Origin: M3007 sp044230315
Lineage (GTDB): Bacteria; Bacteroidota; Bacteroidia; Chitinophagales; Saprospiraceae
Reading direction: 5' to 3'
DNA length: 64,000 nt
Assembly: GCA_044230315.1 (NCBI GenBank)
Contig: JBGARJ010000003.1
Coordinates: 1 to 64,000 of the forward strand
This document shows positions 54,269-63,623 of the stretch, piece after piece (position 1 is the stretch's first letter; each line of letters opens with the position of its first letter). The notes under the pieces were generated by a model. It was not told the origin of the DNA and made no database searches. It saw only the letters and a list, made by a program, of their open reading frames with translations. The position numbers were made by a program, and so were the translations under genes.

Positions 54269-56677
54269 ATGGTTGATACTAAAACATCTTCCCGATCCAA
54301 TTCCAGTATTCAAAAATTGACATCGGCTGAGGCCGCACAGCAGGAGGAGATTCTGCGCGATTTCCGGATATGCTGTATCAGCCGGGAAGCCAGTGTACTT
54401 GCGCGCAAGGAAGTGCTCACCGGTAGGGCTAATTTCGGCATCATCGGCGACGGCAAGGAGGTCGCCCAGGTTGCCATGGCGAAAGCCTGGAAAAAGGGTG
54501 ATTTCCGATCGGGTTATTACCGCGACCAAACTCTCATGCTGGCCCTCGACCTCATGACGCTGGACGATTTTTTCGGCCAATTATACGGCGACCCGGAAAA
54601 CGATATTTTTTCCGGCGGCCGCCAGATGAACTGCCACTTTGCCACGCCGTTTATCGATGGGGAGGGCAATTGGCTCGATTTGAAAAACCGCTACAACATC
54701 ACCTCCGACGTCTCGCCCACTGCCGGCCAAATGGCGCGCGCGCTGGGGCTGGCTTTGGCCTCCAAAAAATTCCGCGCACTTCCTCACTTGTGTGGAAACC
54801 TGTCGGAAAACGGCAATGAAATTACCTTTTGTACCATTGGGGACGCTTCTACTTCCGAAGGAGCTTTCTGGGAGACGGTCAACGCCGCCGGTGTATTGCA
54901 GGTTCCGTTGGCTATTTCAGTTTGGGACGACGGTTTTGGAATCTCTGTACCTCAAAAGTACCAGACGACAAAGGAAAGTATCTCCGAGATACTCAGCGGC
55001 TTTAACGGTGAAGGCGGCGTGGATATCCATATTGGAAAGGCCTGGGATTATCCCGGTCTGTGCCGCCTGTATCAGGATGCAATCGCAAATATGCGCGTAC
55101 ACCACCGGCCGGCCCTATTTCACATCCAGGAGACGACCCAGCAACTCGGGCATTCCACATCGGGCGACCACCGGCGCTATAAAACACCGGAGCGCCTGGC
55201 CTGGGAAGAAGCGTATGACTGCAACCGCCGCATGGCCGACTGGATGATCAAATCGGGCATAGCGACCGAGACGGAAATTGAAAATATTAAAGCGGAAGCC
55301 AAACAAACCGTTGCCGAAGCCGCTCAACGGGCGTACCGGCACTACCACGATGCGGTGGCGGCTGATCGCAAGACCCTGACTGCCATCTTGCGTACGGCGC
55401 AAACTGCTCACCCGGACATAGCGGCCTTGAATGCCCTGATTTCAGAACTCGATCAGCAACGCGATGCCCTGCGGTTTGCCCTGGTCAAAATAGCGCGCCG
55501 CGCAGCATTTGCGCTCATAGGAAAAAACAGCCCGGCTGTGGCCAGCCTGAACGCTTTTATAGACCAGGAACAGCAAAAAGGCGAACGCTGGTACACCGAA
55601 TACCTGCACAGTTCATCCCCCAAATCGGCATTGAACATTCCGGTTACACCTGCCGAATATTCCGAGGAATCGCCGCTCAAAGACGGCTATGAGGTATTGA
55701 ATGCCTGCTTCGACGCCAATTTTGAACAAATACCCGAACTTTTTGCCTTTGGCGAAGACGTTGGCCATATCGGCGACGTCAACCAGGGCATGCGCGGGAT
55801 GCAACAAAAACATGGGATCGAACGGATATTCGACACCGGTATTCGCGAATGGACGATCATGGGACAGGCCATCGGTATGGCCATGCGTGGCTTGCGCCCG
55901 ATCGCCGAAATTCAATACCTCGATTATCTGATTTACGGCCTGCCGCCGTTGTCCGACGACCTGAGCACCCTGCGCTGGCGTTCCAACAACCAGCAGGCCG
56001 CCCCGGCGATCATCCGCACGCGGGGCCACCGGTTAGTCGGTGTATGGCATGCGGGCTCGCCCATGGGCCTGATGCTCGGCTCCTTGCGCGGCATGTACCT
56101 CTGCGTGCCGCGGAATATGACCCAGGCCGCAGGCATGTACAATACTCTGCTCCAGAGCGACGACCCCGCGATTGTGGTGGAATGCCTGAATGGTTACCGG
56201 CTCAAAGAGCGGCAGCCCGACAATATCGCCACTTTTACCGTGCCGCTTGGCGTACCCGAAATCCTGCGCGAAGGCGCCGATATCACGCTAATTACCTACG
56301 GCTCCTGTACTCGCGTGGCGGAAGATGCCTGCGATCTGCTGGCTGAACATGGTATTTCGGTGGAACTGATCGACGTGCAAACACTTTTGCCTTTCGACCT
56401 CCCACAAACTTGCCTGCGCTCGTTGCAAAAGACCAATCGCGTGGTTTTCCTGGATGAAGATTTTCCGGGCGGCGCCTCCGCATTCATGTTGCAGCAGGTC
56501 CTGAACCATCAAGGCGGTTATCGTTTCCTCGATTCGGCTCCGCTGACCCTTGCCGCGAAAGAGCACCGCCCGGCTTACGGCCAAGACGGCGATTATTTCA
56601 GCAAACCACAGGCAGAAGACGTATTTGAATCCATTTACGCCTTGATGCGGGAAGCGGAGCCGCAGCGTTTCGCATGA
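54269..56677 (+). CDS. fused alpha-beta E1 subunit of a 2-oxoacid dehydrogenase (branched-chain type)
   Basis: The 802-aa product is a natural fusion. The alpha part (about 25-400) has TPP-site sequence IGDASTSEGAFWETVNAAGV followed by VWDDGFGIS; the beta part (about 475-795) has FGEDVGHIGDVNQGM, GIREWTIMGQAIGMA, QYLDYL, and LITYGSCTRVAEDA plus FLDEDFPGGASAFM. Fused E1 proteins of this form in Bacteroidota are assigned to branched-chain 2-oxoacid dehydrogenase. It would decarboxylate 2-oxoisovalerate-type substrates with TPP and pass the acyl group to lipoyl-E2, supplying branched acyl-CoA for iso-fatty acids. E2 and E3 are not in the window. It has its own promoter. Confidence 0.92.
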   Translation: MVDTKTSSRSNSSIQKLTSAEAAQQEEILRDFRICCISREASVLARKEVLTGRANFGIIGDGKEVAQVAMAKAWKKGDFRSGYYRDQTLMLALDLMTLDDFFGQLYGDPENDIFSGGRQMNCHFATPFIDGEGNWLDLKNRYNITSDVSPTAGQMARALGLALASKKFRALPHLCGNLSENGNEITFCTIGDASTSEGAFWETVNAAGVLQVPLAISVWDDGFGISVPQKYQTTKESISEILSGFNGEGGVDIHIGKAWDYPGLCRLYQDAIANMRVHHRPALFHIQETTQQLGHSTSGDHRRYKTPERLAWEEAYDCNRRMADWMIKSGIATETEIENIKAEAKQTVAEAAQRAYRHYHDAVAADRKTLTAILRTAQTAHPDIAALNALISELDQQRDALRFALVKIARRAAFALIGKNSPAVASLNAFIDQEQQKGERWYTEYLHSSSPKSALNIPVTPAEYSEESPLKDGYEVLNACFDANFEQIPELFAFGEDVGHIGDVNQGMRGMQQKHGIERIFDTGIREWTIMGQAIGMAMRGLRPIAEIQYLDYLIYGLPPLSDDLSTLRWRSNNQQAAPAIIRTRGHRLVGVWHAGSPMGLMLGSLRGMYLCVPRNMTQAAGMYNTLLQSDDPAIVVECLNGYRLKERQPDNIATFTVPLGVPEILREGADITLITYGSCTRVAEDACDLLAEHGISVELIDVQTLLPFDLPQTCLRSLQKTNRVVFLDEDFPGGASAFMLQQVLNHQGGYRFLDSAPLTLAAKEHRPAYGQDGDYFSKPQAEDVFESIYALMREAEPQRFA

Positions 56678-56699
56678 TCCGCTATGCCGGCTGCCGGGT

Positions 56700-57389
56700 T
56701 TACAAACCGCTCAATTCGCGCTCCAGCCGACGGAAATCGGCATTAGGCAGCGCAGATTGCAGGACCGCCATGATTTGGCCGAAAAACGGCGCAGGCGCCT
56801 GCGCCTTGGCGCTCCGAAGCCATTGAACCCGGTCGTGGTGATTCAAATATGGAGTGGAGTACTGGTACCAGAGCAGTATATCGGCCGGCGATATCCGGGC
56901 GATGATTTGACGCCGTATGTCCAGGAGCTCGGCATCCGTAAAATTATTCCAGAGCAGGCGCTGGGTTTCCTCCTCTTCTTCCAACATGTGCAGCAAATAG
57001 CCGCTTTGAAACCGGTTGATTTCAAAATAAAATTCCTCGGCGAGTTGGGTAACATCCGAACCGCGACGGGCTTCCATGACCAGCCTTTCGAGGAGATCTT
57101 CGAGCCGGCTTTGCTGTGCTTCAATGATCTCGTGTTCGGCCGTGTTGTGCTGTGCGGCTCCGGGTTGGCGTTGTTCCAGTTGGGCGAGGGTGACTTCGTT
57201 TTCGTCCTCGGCGTGTTCGGTCAGCAAATGAAACAGATGCCGGCCTAGTTGGTGCAGATGCGCGACTTGAATCGGGTCGCTGAAATCGGTGTTTCCGGCG
57301 CGCAGGCTAACTTGCGCAAGCAGGTTGCGCAAACCTTTGTGCGGAATTTCATAGGCTTTCAATCGGGGCTGTGCCAGTAGTTGTGTCAT
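56700..57389 (-). CDS. hemerythrin-like (HHE domain) protein
   Basis: The 229-aa cytoplasmic protein is mostly helical. Conserved His/Glu groups suit a di-iron hemerythrin-like site: PHKGLRNLL near residue 17, LLTEHAEDENEV, NTAEHEIIEAQ and YLLHMLEEEEET. These four helices occupy about residues 10-155; the remainder has ISPADILLWYQYSTPYLNHHDRVQWL, split between two predicted helices. Such proteins bind oxygen or nitric oxide, or sense iron/redox status. It is convergent with the E1 gene, 22 bp apart. No partner is adjacent. Confidence 0.82.
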   Translation of the reverse strand: MTQLLAQPRLKAYEIPHKGLRNLLAQVSLRAGNTDFSDPIQVAHLHQLGRHLFHLLTEHAEDENEVTLAQLEQRQPGAAQHNTAEHEIIEAQQSRLEDLLERLVMEARRGSDVTQLAEEFYFEINRFQSGYLLHMLEEEEETQRLLWNNFTDAELLDIRRQIIARISPADILLWYQYSTPYLNHHDRVQWLRSAKAQAPAPFFGQIMAVLQSALPNADFRRLERELSGL

Positions 57390-57626
57390 GTGAACATAAA
57401 TTTTAGGCCCCGTCTGACGCGGGCTTTTGACGCAATGGTTGCGGCCCGGCCGAAAATAAATTTTGAGATTTCAGTTTCCCCGGCGACTCCGGTTATCGGA
57501 CCAGGCATTGGAGTGCAGCCCGACGCTGTTTTTGCCGTCGTACGAATATTCTTAACCCGATATCCTGCGGTTACCAGCTATCAGGTTTGAATGTACACAC
57601 GTAGAGGGGGGCCGCACCGGCCTTGT

Positions 57627-59696
57627 TCAGGCCTTCCACAACCGCAAAAACAACACTTCCAGCGCCAAAAACAACAAGGCAAAAACAATGCACCATCGCC
57701 AGAGCACAATGCCCTGGTTTTGCTCGTCGACGACCTGGGTGAAGTTAGCTTCGGCATTTTCGGCCAGTACCTTTACGTTCGCTGCCAGGCCTTGGGCCAG
57801 ATCATCGGAAGTCTTATACCGCAGGTCGCTCTCGCAGCGGTCGAAATTGAATGCATATTCGGCCAGGGTGGAGTCGGACCGCAAGCTCAGCCGGTACCAG
57901 CCGGCGTCGCGGATTTGGGGGCCGGGGGTCAGGAGCACCTTCGCGCCCAGGATGCGTTGTTCCGGAATGAATTCATTATCCGACTGCTGCTGTTTGTCTT
58001 GGTTGCCAGGGGTTTCCGATTCCTGCACTTGTTGCAACGTATAGGTGATCTCGCCAGCTGCAGAAACAGTGTGGTTGGCTTCGAGCACTTCGTCCTTTCC
58101 GATCGTGTAGGCGATCTGACGGCTTTTACTGCCTGCGATAGCCGATTTAAACAGCAGGGGCACAAAAATTTCACCGTTGCGGACGAGGTCGTTTACCTTT
58201 TCGTCGAGCGGCGCCGCACACAAGTATAAAGCGCCTTCGCCAGCCGGGAATTTGGCGATCATGGCCGTGCCGTCGCGGTAGGTGAGGATCTGTTCGCCGC
58301 GGTTTGGGGCGATTTTGAAATTGCCCTGTGTGCCTGGCAGGCGCAGGTTGGCGCTTTTATTTAAAAACACATCGTGAAAGACGAATTCTTCGGTATTGAT
58401 TTGGCTGGCCTGTCGCGGGGTGGGGTCGAAGGGGCCGAGCTGGCCCGCGTCAAAATTTTGTAACAAGCCGTTGTAAGTATTCAGGTCGGCATTTTGTGGC
58501 GGGAACACGAGCACATTGCCGCCGTTTTGTACAAATGATTTCAATTCCTGCGCCAGCCCTGAGGTGATCAGACTGGGCTCATGGAGTACGATGAGTTGGT
58601 AATTGGGAAATTTGGAATAGTCAAGGGCGCGCACATCGGCATTGTCGAGTTGAAAATAACGGGCGCCGGCAAATGCATTGTTTAGAAATTTGTTTGGCTG
58701 CAAGCCATTGATACACAAAACATTGATTCGGGAAGCGACATAAAACGACAGGTAGTAGTCGTCGTCAAACTGAACCGGGTAATCGGTTACGGCGAGTTTA
58801 GCCTCGTGCCAGCCGGGGTGCAGAATGGTAAAATTCACGGTGTCTAACCGGCTGCCGCGAGCGGGTATCCGCAACACCCCCACAGGCTTGGTTTGGCCGT
58901 CGTGTCGCAGCGAGAGCCGGACCTCGTCGGCAACTTCGTCGCCGCGGTTACTGACTTTTACCACCAGTGCAGCCGGTTGATTCAGGATTTGGACCGGGCT
59001 TTCAAACCAGGCCGAGTCGATCGAAATATTGTTCTCCTGCACGGCGTGCATCGGCACCAGGTTGATTTCGAGGGTGGTATCGGTAATATTTTTCAGGTCG
59101 CTGATATTATCCTGAAAATCGCTGATGAGAAAGGCGATTTGCGTTTCGGCCTGCCCGGTATTGAGGCATTGTTTTTGGCGAACGAGCACTTTCGACAAGT
59201 CGCGGGTGGCGGGGCCGATACGGATCTCCTCGATGCGATTGAGGGCATCCTCTTTTCCGACCAGGCGTTGATCCCGGCCCTCGAAATCATTGGTCAACAC
59301 CTGAAAACGGTCTGCCGGGCCGTAGGCTTTTACGATATCGCGGGCACGCTGCTTCGCCAGTTCGAGCAGCGGGGCGTCTTTTGATAAAGCCGCCATACTG
59401 AACGAGTTATCCACGAAAACACTGACCGCTTTATCACCCTGTTTTACGGCGCCGGAACGCGGTATGAAGGGTTGGGCAAAAGCCAGCACCAAAAAAATGA
59501 TGGCCAGGCAGCGCATCAGGAGCACCAGCAGGTTGCGGAGCCGTTGACGGTTGCTGGTGATATCTTTTACTTCCTGTAAAAAACGCACATTGGTGAAATA
59601 CACCTTTTTGAAGCGCCGGAAGTAAAACAAGTGAATAATGATCGGTATGGCGATAGCCGCGGCGGCGGCGAGAAAAAGCGGGAAAACGAACTGCAT
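57627..59696 (-). CDS. BatA-type membrane protein with vWA-like domain
   Basis: This 689-aa protein starts at ATG 59696 (MQFVFPLFLAAAAAIAIPI). The N terminus has the double-membrane-segment domain of Bat-type proteins (about 3-80; IIIHLFYFRRFKKVYFTNVRFL between the helices, in two parts). A von Willebrand A-like domain follows (about 90-220) with VFVDNSFSM as a MIDAS-like DxSxS, then a beta-rich middle, a GATase-like region around 360-460 (VQNGGNVLVFPP), and a C-terminal transmembrane helix (about 663-686). Such proteins belong to aerotolerance/Bat-related envelope systems; no MoxR ATPase or other Bat gene is adjacent. The gap 57390-57626 shows no gene. Confidence 0.87.
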   Translation of the reverse strand: MQFVFPLFLAAAAAIAIPIIIHLFYFRRFKKVYFTNVRFLQEVKDITSNRQRLRNLLVLLMRCLAIIFLVLAFAQPFIPRSGAVKQGDKAVSVFVDNSFSMAALSKDAPLLELAKQRARDIVKAYGPADRFQVLTNDFEGRDQRLVGKEDALNRIEEIRIGPATRDLSKVLVRQKQCLNTGQAETQIAFLISDFQDNISDLKNITDTTLEINLVPMHAVQENNISIDSAWFESPVQILNQPAALVVKVSNRGDEVADEVRLSLRHDGQTKPVGVLRIPARGSRLDTVNFTILHPGWHEAKLAVTDYPVQFDDDYYLSFYVASRINVLCINGLQPNKFLNNAFAGARYFQLDNADVRALDYSKFPNYQLIVLHEPSLITSGLAQELKSFVQNGGNVLVFPPQNADLNTYNGLLQNFDAGQLGPFDPTPRQASQINTEEFVFHDVFLNKSANLRLPGTQGNFKIAPNRGEQILTYRDGTAMIAKFPAGEGALYLCAAPLDEKVNDLVRNGEIFVPLLFKSAIAGSKSRQIAYTIGKDEVLEANHTVSAAGEITYTLQQVQESETPGNQDKQQQSDNEFIPEQRILGAKVLLTPGPQIRDAGWYRLSLRSDSTLAEYAFNFDRCESDLRYKTSDDLAQGLAANVKVLAENAEANFTQVVDEQNQGIVLWRWCIVFALLFLALEVLFLRLWKA

Positions 59697-59856
59697 ATCA
59701 GCGTATTGGTATGGCCCTACGGTTATTTGTTGAGGTATCCGGTATGGGTAGTGTAAGTACGATCGAGGGGCAAATTTGTTTTGGCGGGGGCTGGCAAAGT
59801 TGAGGCTTTTTGGAAAATTGCCGCGTACTAATTCGACCAGCCCGGCGAATCGCCCC

Positions 59857-59884
59857 TTGTTGTCTGAATTTGCCCCTACTTTTG
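59857..59884 (+). promoter_or_regulatory. promoter of aguA, near-leaderless
   Basis: TTG at 59857-59859, a 17-bp spacer and a perfect TACTTTTG at 59877-59884 precede ATG 59892 by only 7 bases. The expected transcription start is at or within about 3 nt of the start codon. Confidence 0.65.
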
Positions 59885-59891
59885 CGACCAT

Positions 59892-60923
59892 ATGGAAAAC
59901 CAGACTGCCGTTCTGCGCCGCCTCCCCGCCGAATGGGAACCACAAAGCGCCGTACAATTGACCTTCCCGCATGCCGGTACCGATTGGGCCGACATGCTGG
60001 ATACTGTGCTGCCGTGCTTTATCCGTATTGCCGAAGCGATCAGCCAGTATGAAAAAGTGCTCATCGTGTGTCCGAGTGCCGAAGCCATCCGAGGCGTGCT
60101 GCAACATGCCCGGATGGACCATATCATCCTGGTTGAATTACCCACCAACGATACCTGGGCGCGCGACCACGGCGGCATCACAGTGGAAGAGAACGGGCAT
60201 CCGGTGGTGCTCGATTTTATGTTCAACGGATGGGGACTGAAATTTGCCGCCAACCACGACAACCGCATCACCCGGGCTTTATGGGATCGCGGCCTGCTGC
60301 ATGCCGGCCACCGCTACCCGGGCTTGGTCCTGGAAGGCGGAGGGATCGAGAGCGACGGCCAAGGGACGCTGCTCACTACGGCCGAATGCCTGCTTTCGCC
60401 CAACCGAAACCCGCAGCTCGATCAGACCGGGACGGAAGCACGCCTGTCCGAAATTTTTGGGCTCCAGCGGGTGCTCTGGCTGCACCATGGTTACCTGGCC
60501 GGCGACGATACCGATTCGCATATCGATACCCTGGCACGGTTTTGTGCGTCTGATACGATCGCATACGTCCGTTGCGACGACCCCTCCGACGAGCATTTTG
60601 GCGCGTTACAAGCGATGGAGCGCGAACTTCAAGCCTTCCGGATGGCTGACGGGCAGCCGTACCGCCTCGTTCCATTGCCCTGGCCGGCGGCCTGTTACGC
60701 ACCCGACGGTCACCGGCTGCCAGCCACCTACGCCAATTTTTTGATCATCAACGGCGCTGTGCTGGCGCCCACTTACGGGGTGCCGCAAGATTCCAGGGCA
60801 TTGCAGACGCTTCAACAGGTGTTCCCCACGCGGGAAGTTATTGGCATCGATTGCCGACCCTTAATTTTGCAACATGGTTCCCTGCATTGCGTCACGATGC
60901 AATACCCCGCCGGGGTCGTATAA
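59892..60923 (+). CDS. aguA: agmatine deiminase
   Basis: The 343-aa cytoplasmic enzyme of the PAD-like fold starts LPAEWEPQSAVQLTFPH after 10 residues, as in the family. Further motifs are NDTWARDHGGITVEE, EGGGIESDGQGTLLTT, HHGYLAGDDTDSHIDTLARF and the C-terminal catalytic GSLHCVTMQYP (Cys333). It hydrolyses agmatine to N-carbamoylputrescine and ammonia. The next gene, 10 bp downstream, encodes the enzyme for the following step, so the two form a putrescine-synthesis operon. The arginine decarboxylase is not in the window. Confidence 0.96.
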   Translation: MENQTAVLRRLPAEWEPQSAVQLTFPHAGTDWADMLDTVLPCFIRIAEAISQYEKVLIVCPSAEAIRGVLQHARMDHIILVELPTNDTWARDHGGITVEENGHPVVLDFMFNGWGLKFAANHDNRITRALWDRGLLHAGHRYPGLVLEGGGIESDGQGTLLTTAECLLSPNRNPQLDQTGTEARLSEIFGLQRVLWLHHGYLAGDDTDSHIDTLARFCASDTIAYVRCDDPSDEHFGALQAMERELQAFRMADGQPYRLVPLPWPAACYAPDGHRLPATYANFLIINGAVLAPTYGVPQDSRALQTLQQVFPTREVIGIDCRPLILQHGSLHCVTMQYPAGVV

Positions 60924-60933
60924 TAATTTGAAA

Positions 60934-61821
60934 ATGAATACTATACTAAAAGTAGGCCTCGTGCAGCAGAACTGCTCTGCCGATAAAAAAAGCAATATCG
61001 ATACATCATTGGCCGGTATCGCCGAGTGCGCCCGGAAAGGCGCTCAACTCGTGGTGTTGCAGGAGCTCCATTGCGGCATCTATTTTTGTCAGGCGGAGGA
61101 TACGGCAATGTTCGATCTGGCTGCGCCTATTCCCGGCCCCGATACTGCCATTTTTTCCGCGGCGGCACGCCAACACCAGGTGGTGCTTGTGACCTCGTTG
61201 TTTGAAAAACGGGCGCCGGGTCTGTACCACAATACGGCTGTGGTATTTGAAAAAGACGGTTCCATGGCTGGTATTTACCGCAAAATGCATATCCCGGACG
61301 ACCCGGCTTACTATGAAAAATTTTATTTCACCCCCGGCGATCTCGGCTTTCAGCCCATCCAGACCTCGGTGGGTAAACTTGGTGTGCTGGTTTGCTGGGA
61401 TCAATGGTATCCTGAGGCGGCGCGTTTGATGGCCCTTGCCGGCGCTGAAATACTGATCTATCCGACGGCTATCGGTTGGGAAAGCAGCGACGCGCAGGCT
61501 GAACAGGAACGCCAGCATGGCGCCTGGTTCACCATCCAGCGCGGGCACGCCGTGGCCAACGGCTTGCCCGTTGTAACGGTGAACCGGACGGGGCTGGAGC
61601 CCGACTGGACCGGCGTGACCGGCGGTATTCAATTCTGGGGGCAGAGTTTTGTAGCCGGCCCCCAAGGGGAGATCTTGTACCAGGCCAGCCCCGACCGCGA
61701 AGAGAATACCGTCGTGGAGATCGATAAGCGACGCACGGAAGATGTCCGCCGCATATGGCCGTTTTTCCGCGACCGGCGCATTGAGTTTTATCAAGGACTG
61801 ACCAAGCGGTACCTGGATTAG
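60934..61821 (+). CDS. aguB: N-carbamoylputrescine amidase
   Basis: The 295-aa nitrilase-superfamily enzyme starts at ATG 60934. The catalytic triad is visible: VLQELHCGIYF (Glu44), YRKMHIPDDPAYYEKFYF (Lys117) and GVLVCWDQWYPE (Cys154). IPDDPAYYEKFYFTPGD is characteristic of AguB/CPA rather than other nitrilases. It converts N-carbamoylputrescine to putrescine, CO2 and ammonia. Tight linkage to aguA supports the assignment. Complete length for the family (about 290-300 aa). Confidence 0.96.
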   Translation: MNTILKVGLVQQNCSADKKSNIDTSLAGIAECARKGAQLVVLQELHCGIYFCQAEDTAMFDLAAPIPGPDTAIFSAAARQHQVVLVTSLFEKRAPGLYHNTAVVFEKDGSMAGIYRKMHIPDDPAYYEKFYFTPGDLGFQPIQTSVGKLGVLVCWDQWYPEAARLMALAGAEILIYPTAIGWESSDAQAEQERQHGAWFTIQRGHAVANGLPVVTVNRTGLEPDWTGVTGGIQFWGQSFVAGPQGEILYQASPDREENTVVEIDKRRTEDVRRIWPFFRDRRIEFYQGLTKRYLD

Positions 61822-61971
61822 TGCCAGTATTCCAGCCATCAAAGGTCTGACGCGTGGAAGGGAGAGGGTGCATATTTTGCAGCGGCCCAACCATGTTCCG
61901 GTTCGGCTAGTATTTTGCGTTATTTTGCCACCCATGCTGCTTTTATTTCGTCAAAGCCAATTATTACTCTT

Positions 61972-63615
61972 ATGCCCACGATCAAGACAATCGACCTCGA
62001 AACGGAGAAGAACACGGATGCCATGCAATTGGCTGTTGGAAAACTAAACCGGCTACTGGACAAAATCCAGGAAGGGGGCGGCAAAAAACGCCTGGAAAAA
62101 TTACATGCCGAAGGCAAAATGAGCGCGCGGGAACGAATCGCCTATTTGCTGGATGCCGGTAAGCCGCAAATCGAAATCGGGGCGTTTGCCGGTTTCGACA
62201 TGTATGAAGAATACGGCGGCTGCCCTGCCGGAGGTGTGGTGGTGGTGATCGGCTATGTTCGGGGGCGCCAATGCATCGTGGTGGCCAACGACGCCACGGT
62301 AAAGGCAGGCGCCTGGTTTCCGGTAACCGGCAAGAAAAACCTGCGGGCCCAGGAAATCGCCATGGAAAACCGGCTACCGATCATTTACCTGGTCGACAGT
62401 GCGGGGGTGTTTTTGCCCATGCAAGACGAGATTTTTCCGGATAAAGAGCATTTTGGGCGTATTTTTCGCAACAACGCCCGCCTCTCCTCGGCTGGCATCC
62501 CGCAAATTGCCGCGATCATGGGCAGCTGCGTGGCCGGCGGCGCTTACCTGCCCATCATGTCCGACGAAGCCCTGATCGTGGAAGGAACCGGTTCGGTCTT
62601 TCTTGCCGGCCCCTACCTGGTGAAGGCCGCTATCGGCGAGGAAGCCGATAAAGAAACTTTGGGCGGCGCCGCCACGCATTCGGAAATCTCCGGCGTGACC
62701 GACTATAAAATGCCCGACGATAAAACCTGCCTCGATACCATTAAGGATTTGATGGACAAAATGGGGCGTTCCGATACGGCGGGTTTTGACCGCGACACGC
62801 CTCAATCGCCCGCGGGTGCGCACAACGATTTATTTGCCCTTTACCCGGAGAACGGCGCCAAGCCCTACGACACCCTCGAATTGGTGCGCCGGCTGGTCGA
62901 TGGCGGGCATCTGACCCAATACAAAGAGCACTATGGTAAAACGATCCTGTGCGCCTATGCGCGCATCGATGGCTGGGCGGTGGGTATCGTGGCCAATAAT
63001 CGTCAGGTGGTGAAGAATGCCAGGGGGGAAATTCAATTCGGCGGCGTGATCTATTCTGATTCGGCCGACAAGGCTACCCGGTTTATCCTGAATTGCAACC
63101 AAAAGAAAATCCCACTGGTTTTTTTGCACGACGTGACGGGTTTTATGGTCGGCACGCGCTCCGAACAAGGCGGTATCATCAAGGACGGGGCTAAGATGGT
63201 GAACGCCGTGGCCAACAGTACCGTGCCCAAATTCAGCGTGGTGATCGGCAACTCCTACGGCGCCGGCAATTATGCCATGTGCGGCAAGGCGTACGACCCG
63301 CGGCTCATTGTGGCCTGGCCCTCGGCCAAAATAGCCGTGATGGGCGGCGAACAGGCGGCAAAAGTGTTGACCCAAATCCAGGTACAATCCCTCAAAGATA
63401 AAGGGCAAGCGCCCGACCCGGAAGGGGAGCGCGCATTGTTCGAAACCATTCGGCAGCGCTACGAAACGCAAACCACCCCGTACTACGCCGCGGCCCGGCT
63501 TTGGGTGGATGCCATTATCGACCCCCGGGATACCCGCCAGTGGATCAGCATGGGAATAGAAGCCGCCAACAATGCACCGGTGGAAAAATTTAACCCCGGG
63601 GTAATTCAGGTGTGA
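61972..63615 (+). CDS. acyl-CoA carboxylase beta (carboxyltransferase) subunit, methylcrotonyl-CoA type
   Basis: The 547-aa product starts at ATG 61972 (MPTIKTIDLETEKN). Carboxyltransferase sequences are clear: MSARERIAYLLD, GGVVVVIGYVRGRQCIVVANDATVKAG in two parts, LVDSAGVFLPMQDEIFPD, HFGRIFRNNARLSSAGIPQ, GGAATHSEISGVTDY, and in the second half FLHDVTGFMVGTRSEQGGII, GNSYGAGNYAMCG and VMGGEQAA. The DEIFPD...HFGRIF region resembles methylcrotonyl-CoA carboxylase beta (leucine breakdown) more than propionyl-CoA carboxylase. The biotin-containing alpha subunit is not in the window. With the E1 dehydrogenase at 54269 it may share branched-chain amino-acid metabolism. Confidence 0.9.
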   Translation: MPTIKTIDLETEKNTDAMQLAVGKLNRLLDKIQEGGGKKRLEKLHAEGKMSARERIAYLLDAGKPQIEIGAFAGFDMYEEYGGCPAGGVVVVIGYVRGRQCIVVANDATVKAGAWFPVTGKKNLRAQEIAMENRLPIIYLVDSAGVFLPMQDEIFPDKEHFGRIFRNNARLSSAGIPQIAAIMGSCVAGGAYLPIMSDEALIVEGTGSVFLAGPYLVKAAIGEEADKETLGGAATHSEISGVTDYKMPDDKTCLDTIKDLMDKMGRSDTAGFDRDTPQSPAGAHNDLFALYPENGAKPYDTLELVRRLVDGGHLTQYKEHYGKTILCAYARIDGWAVGIVANNRQVVKNARGEIQFGGVIYSDSADKATRFILNCNQKKIPLVFLHDVTGFMVGTRSEQGGIIKDGAKMVNAVANSTVPKFSVVIGNSYGAGNYAMCGKAYDPRLIVAWPSAKIAVMGGEQAAKVLTQIQVQSLKDKGQAPDPEGERALFETIRQRYETQTTPYYAAARLWVDAIIDPRDTRQWISMGIEAANNAPVEKFNPGVIQV

Positions 63616-63623
63616 ACGGAGGG

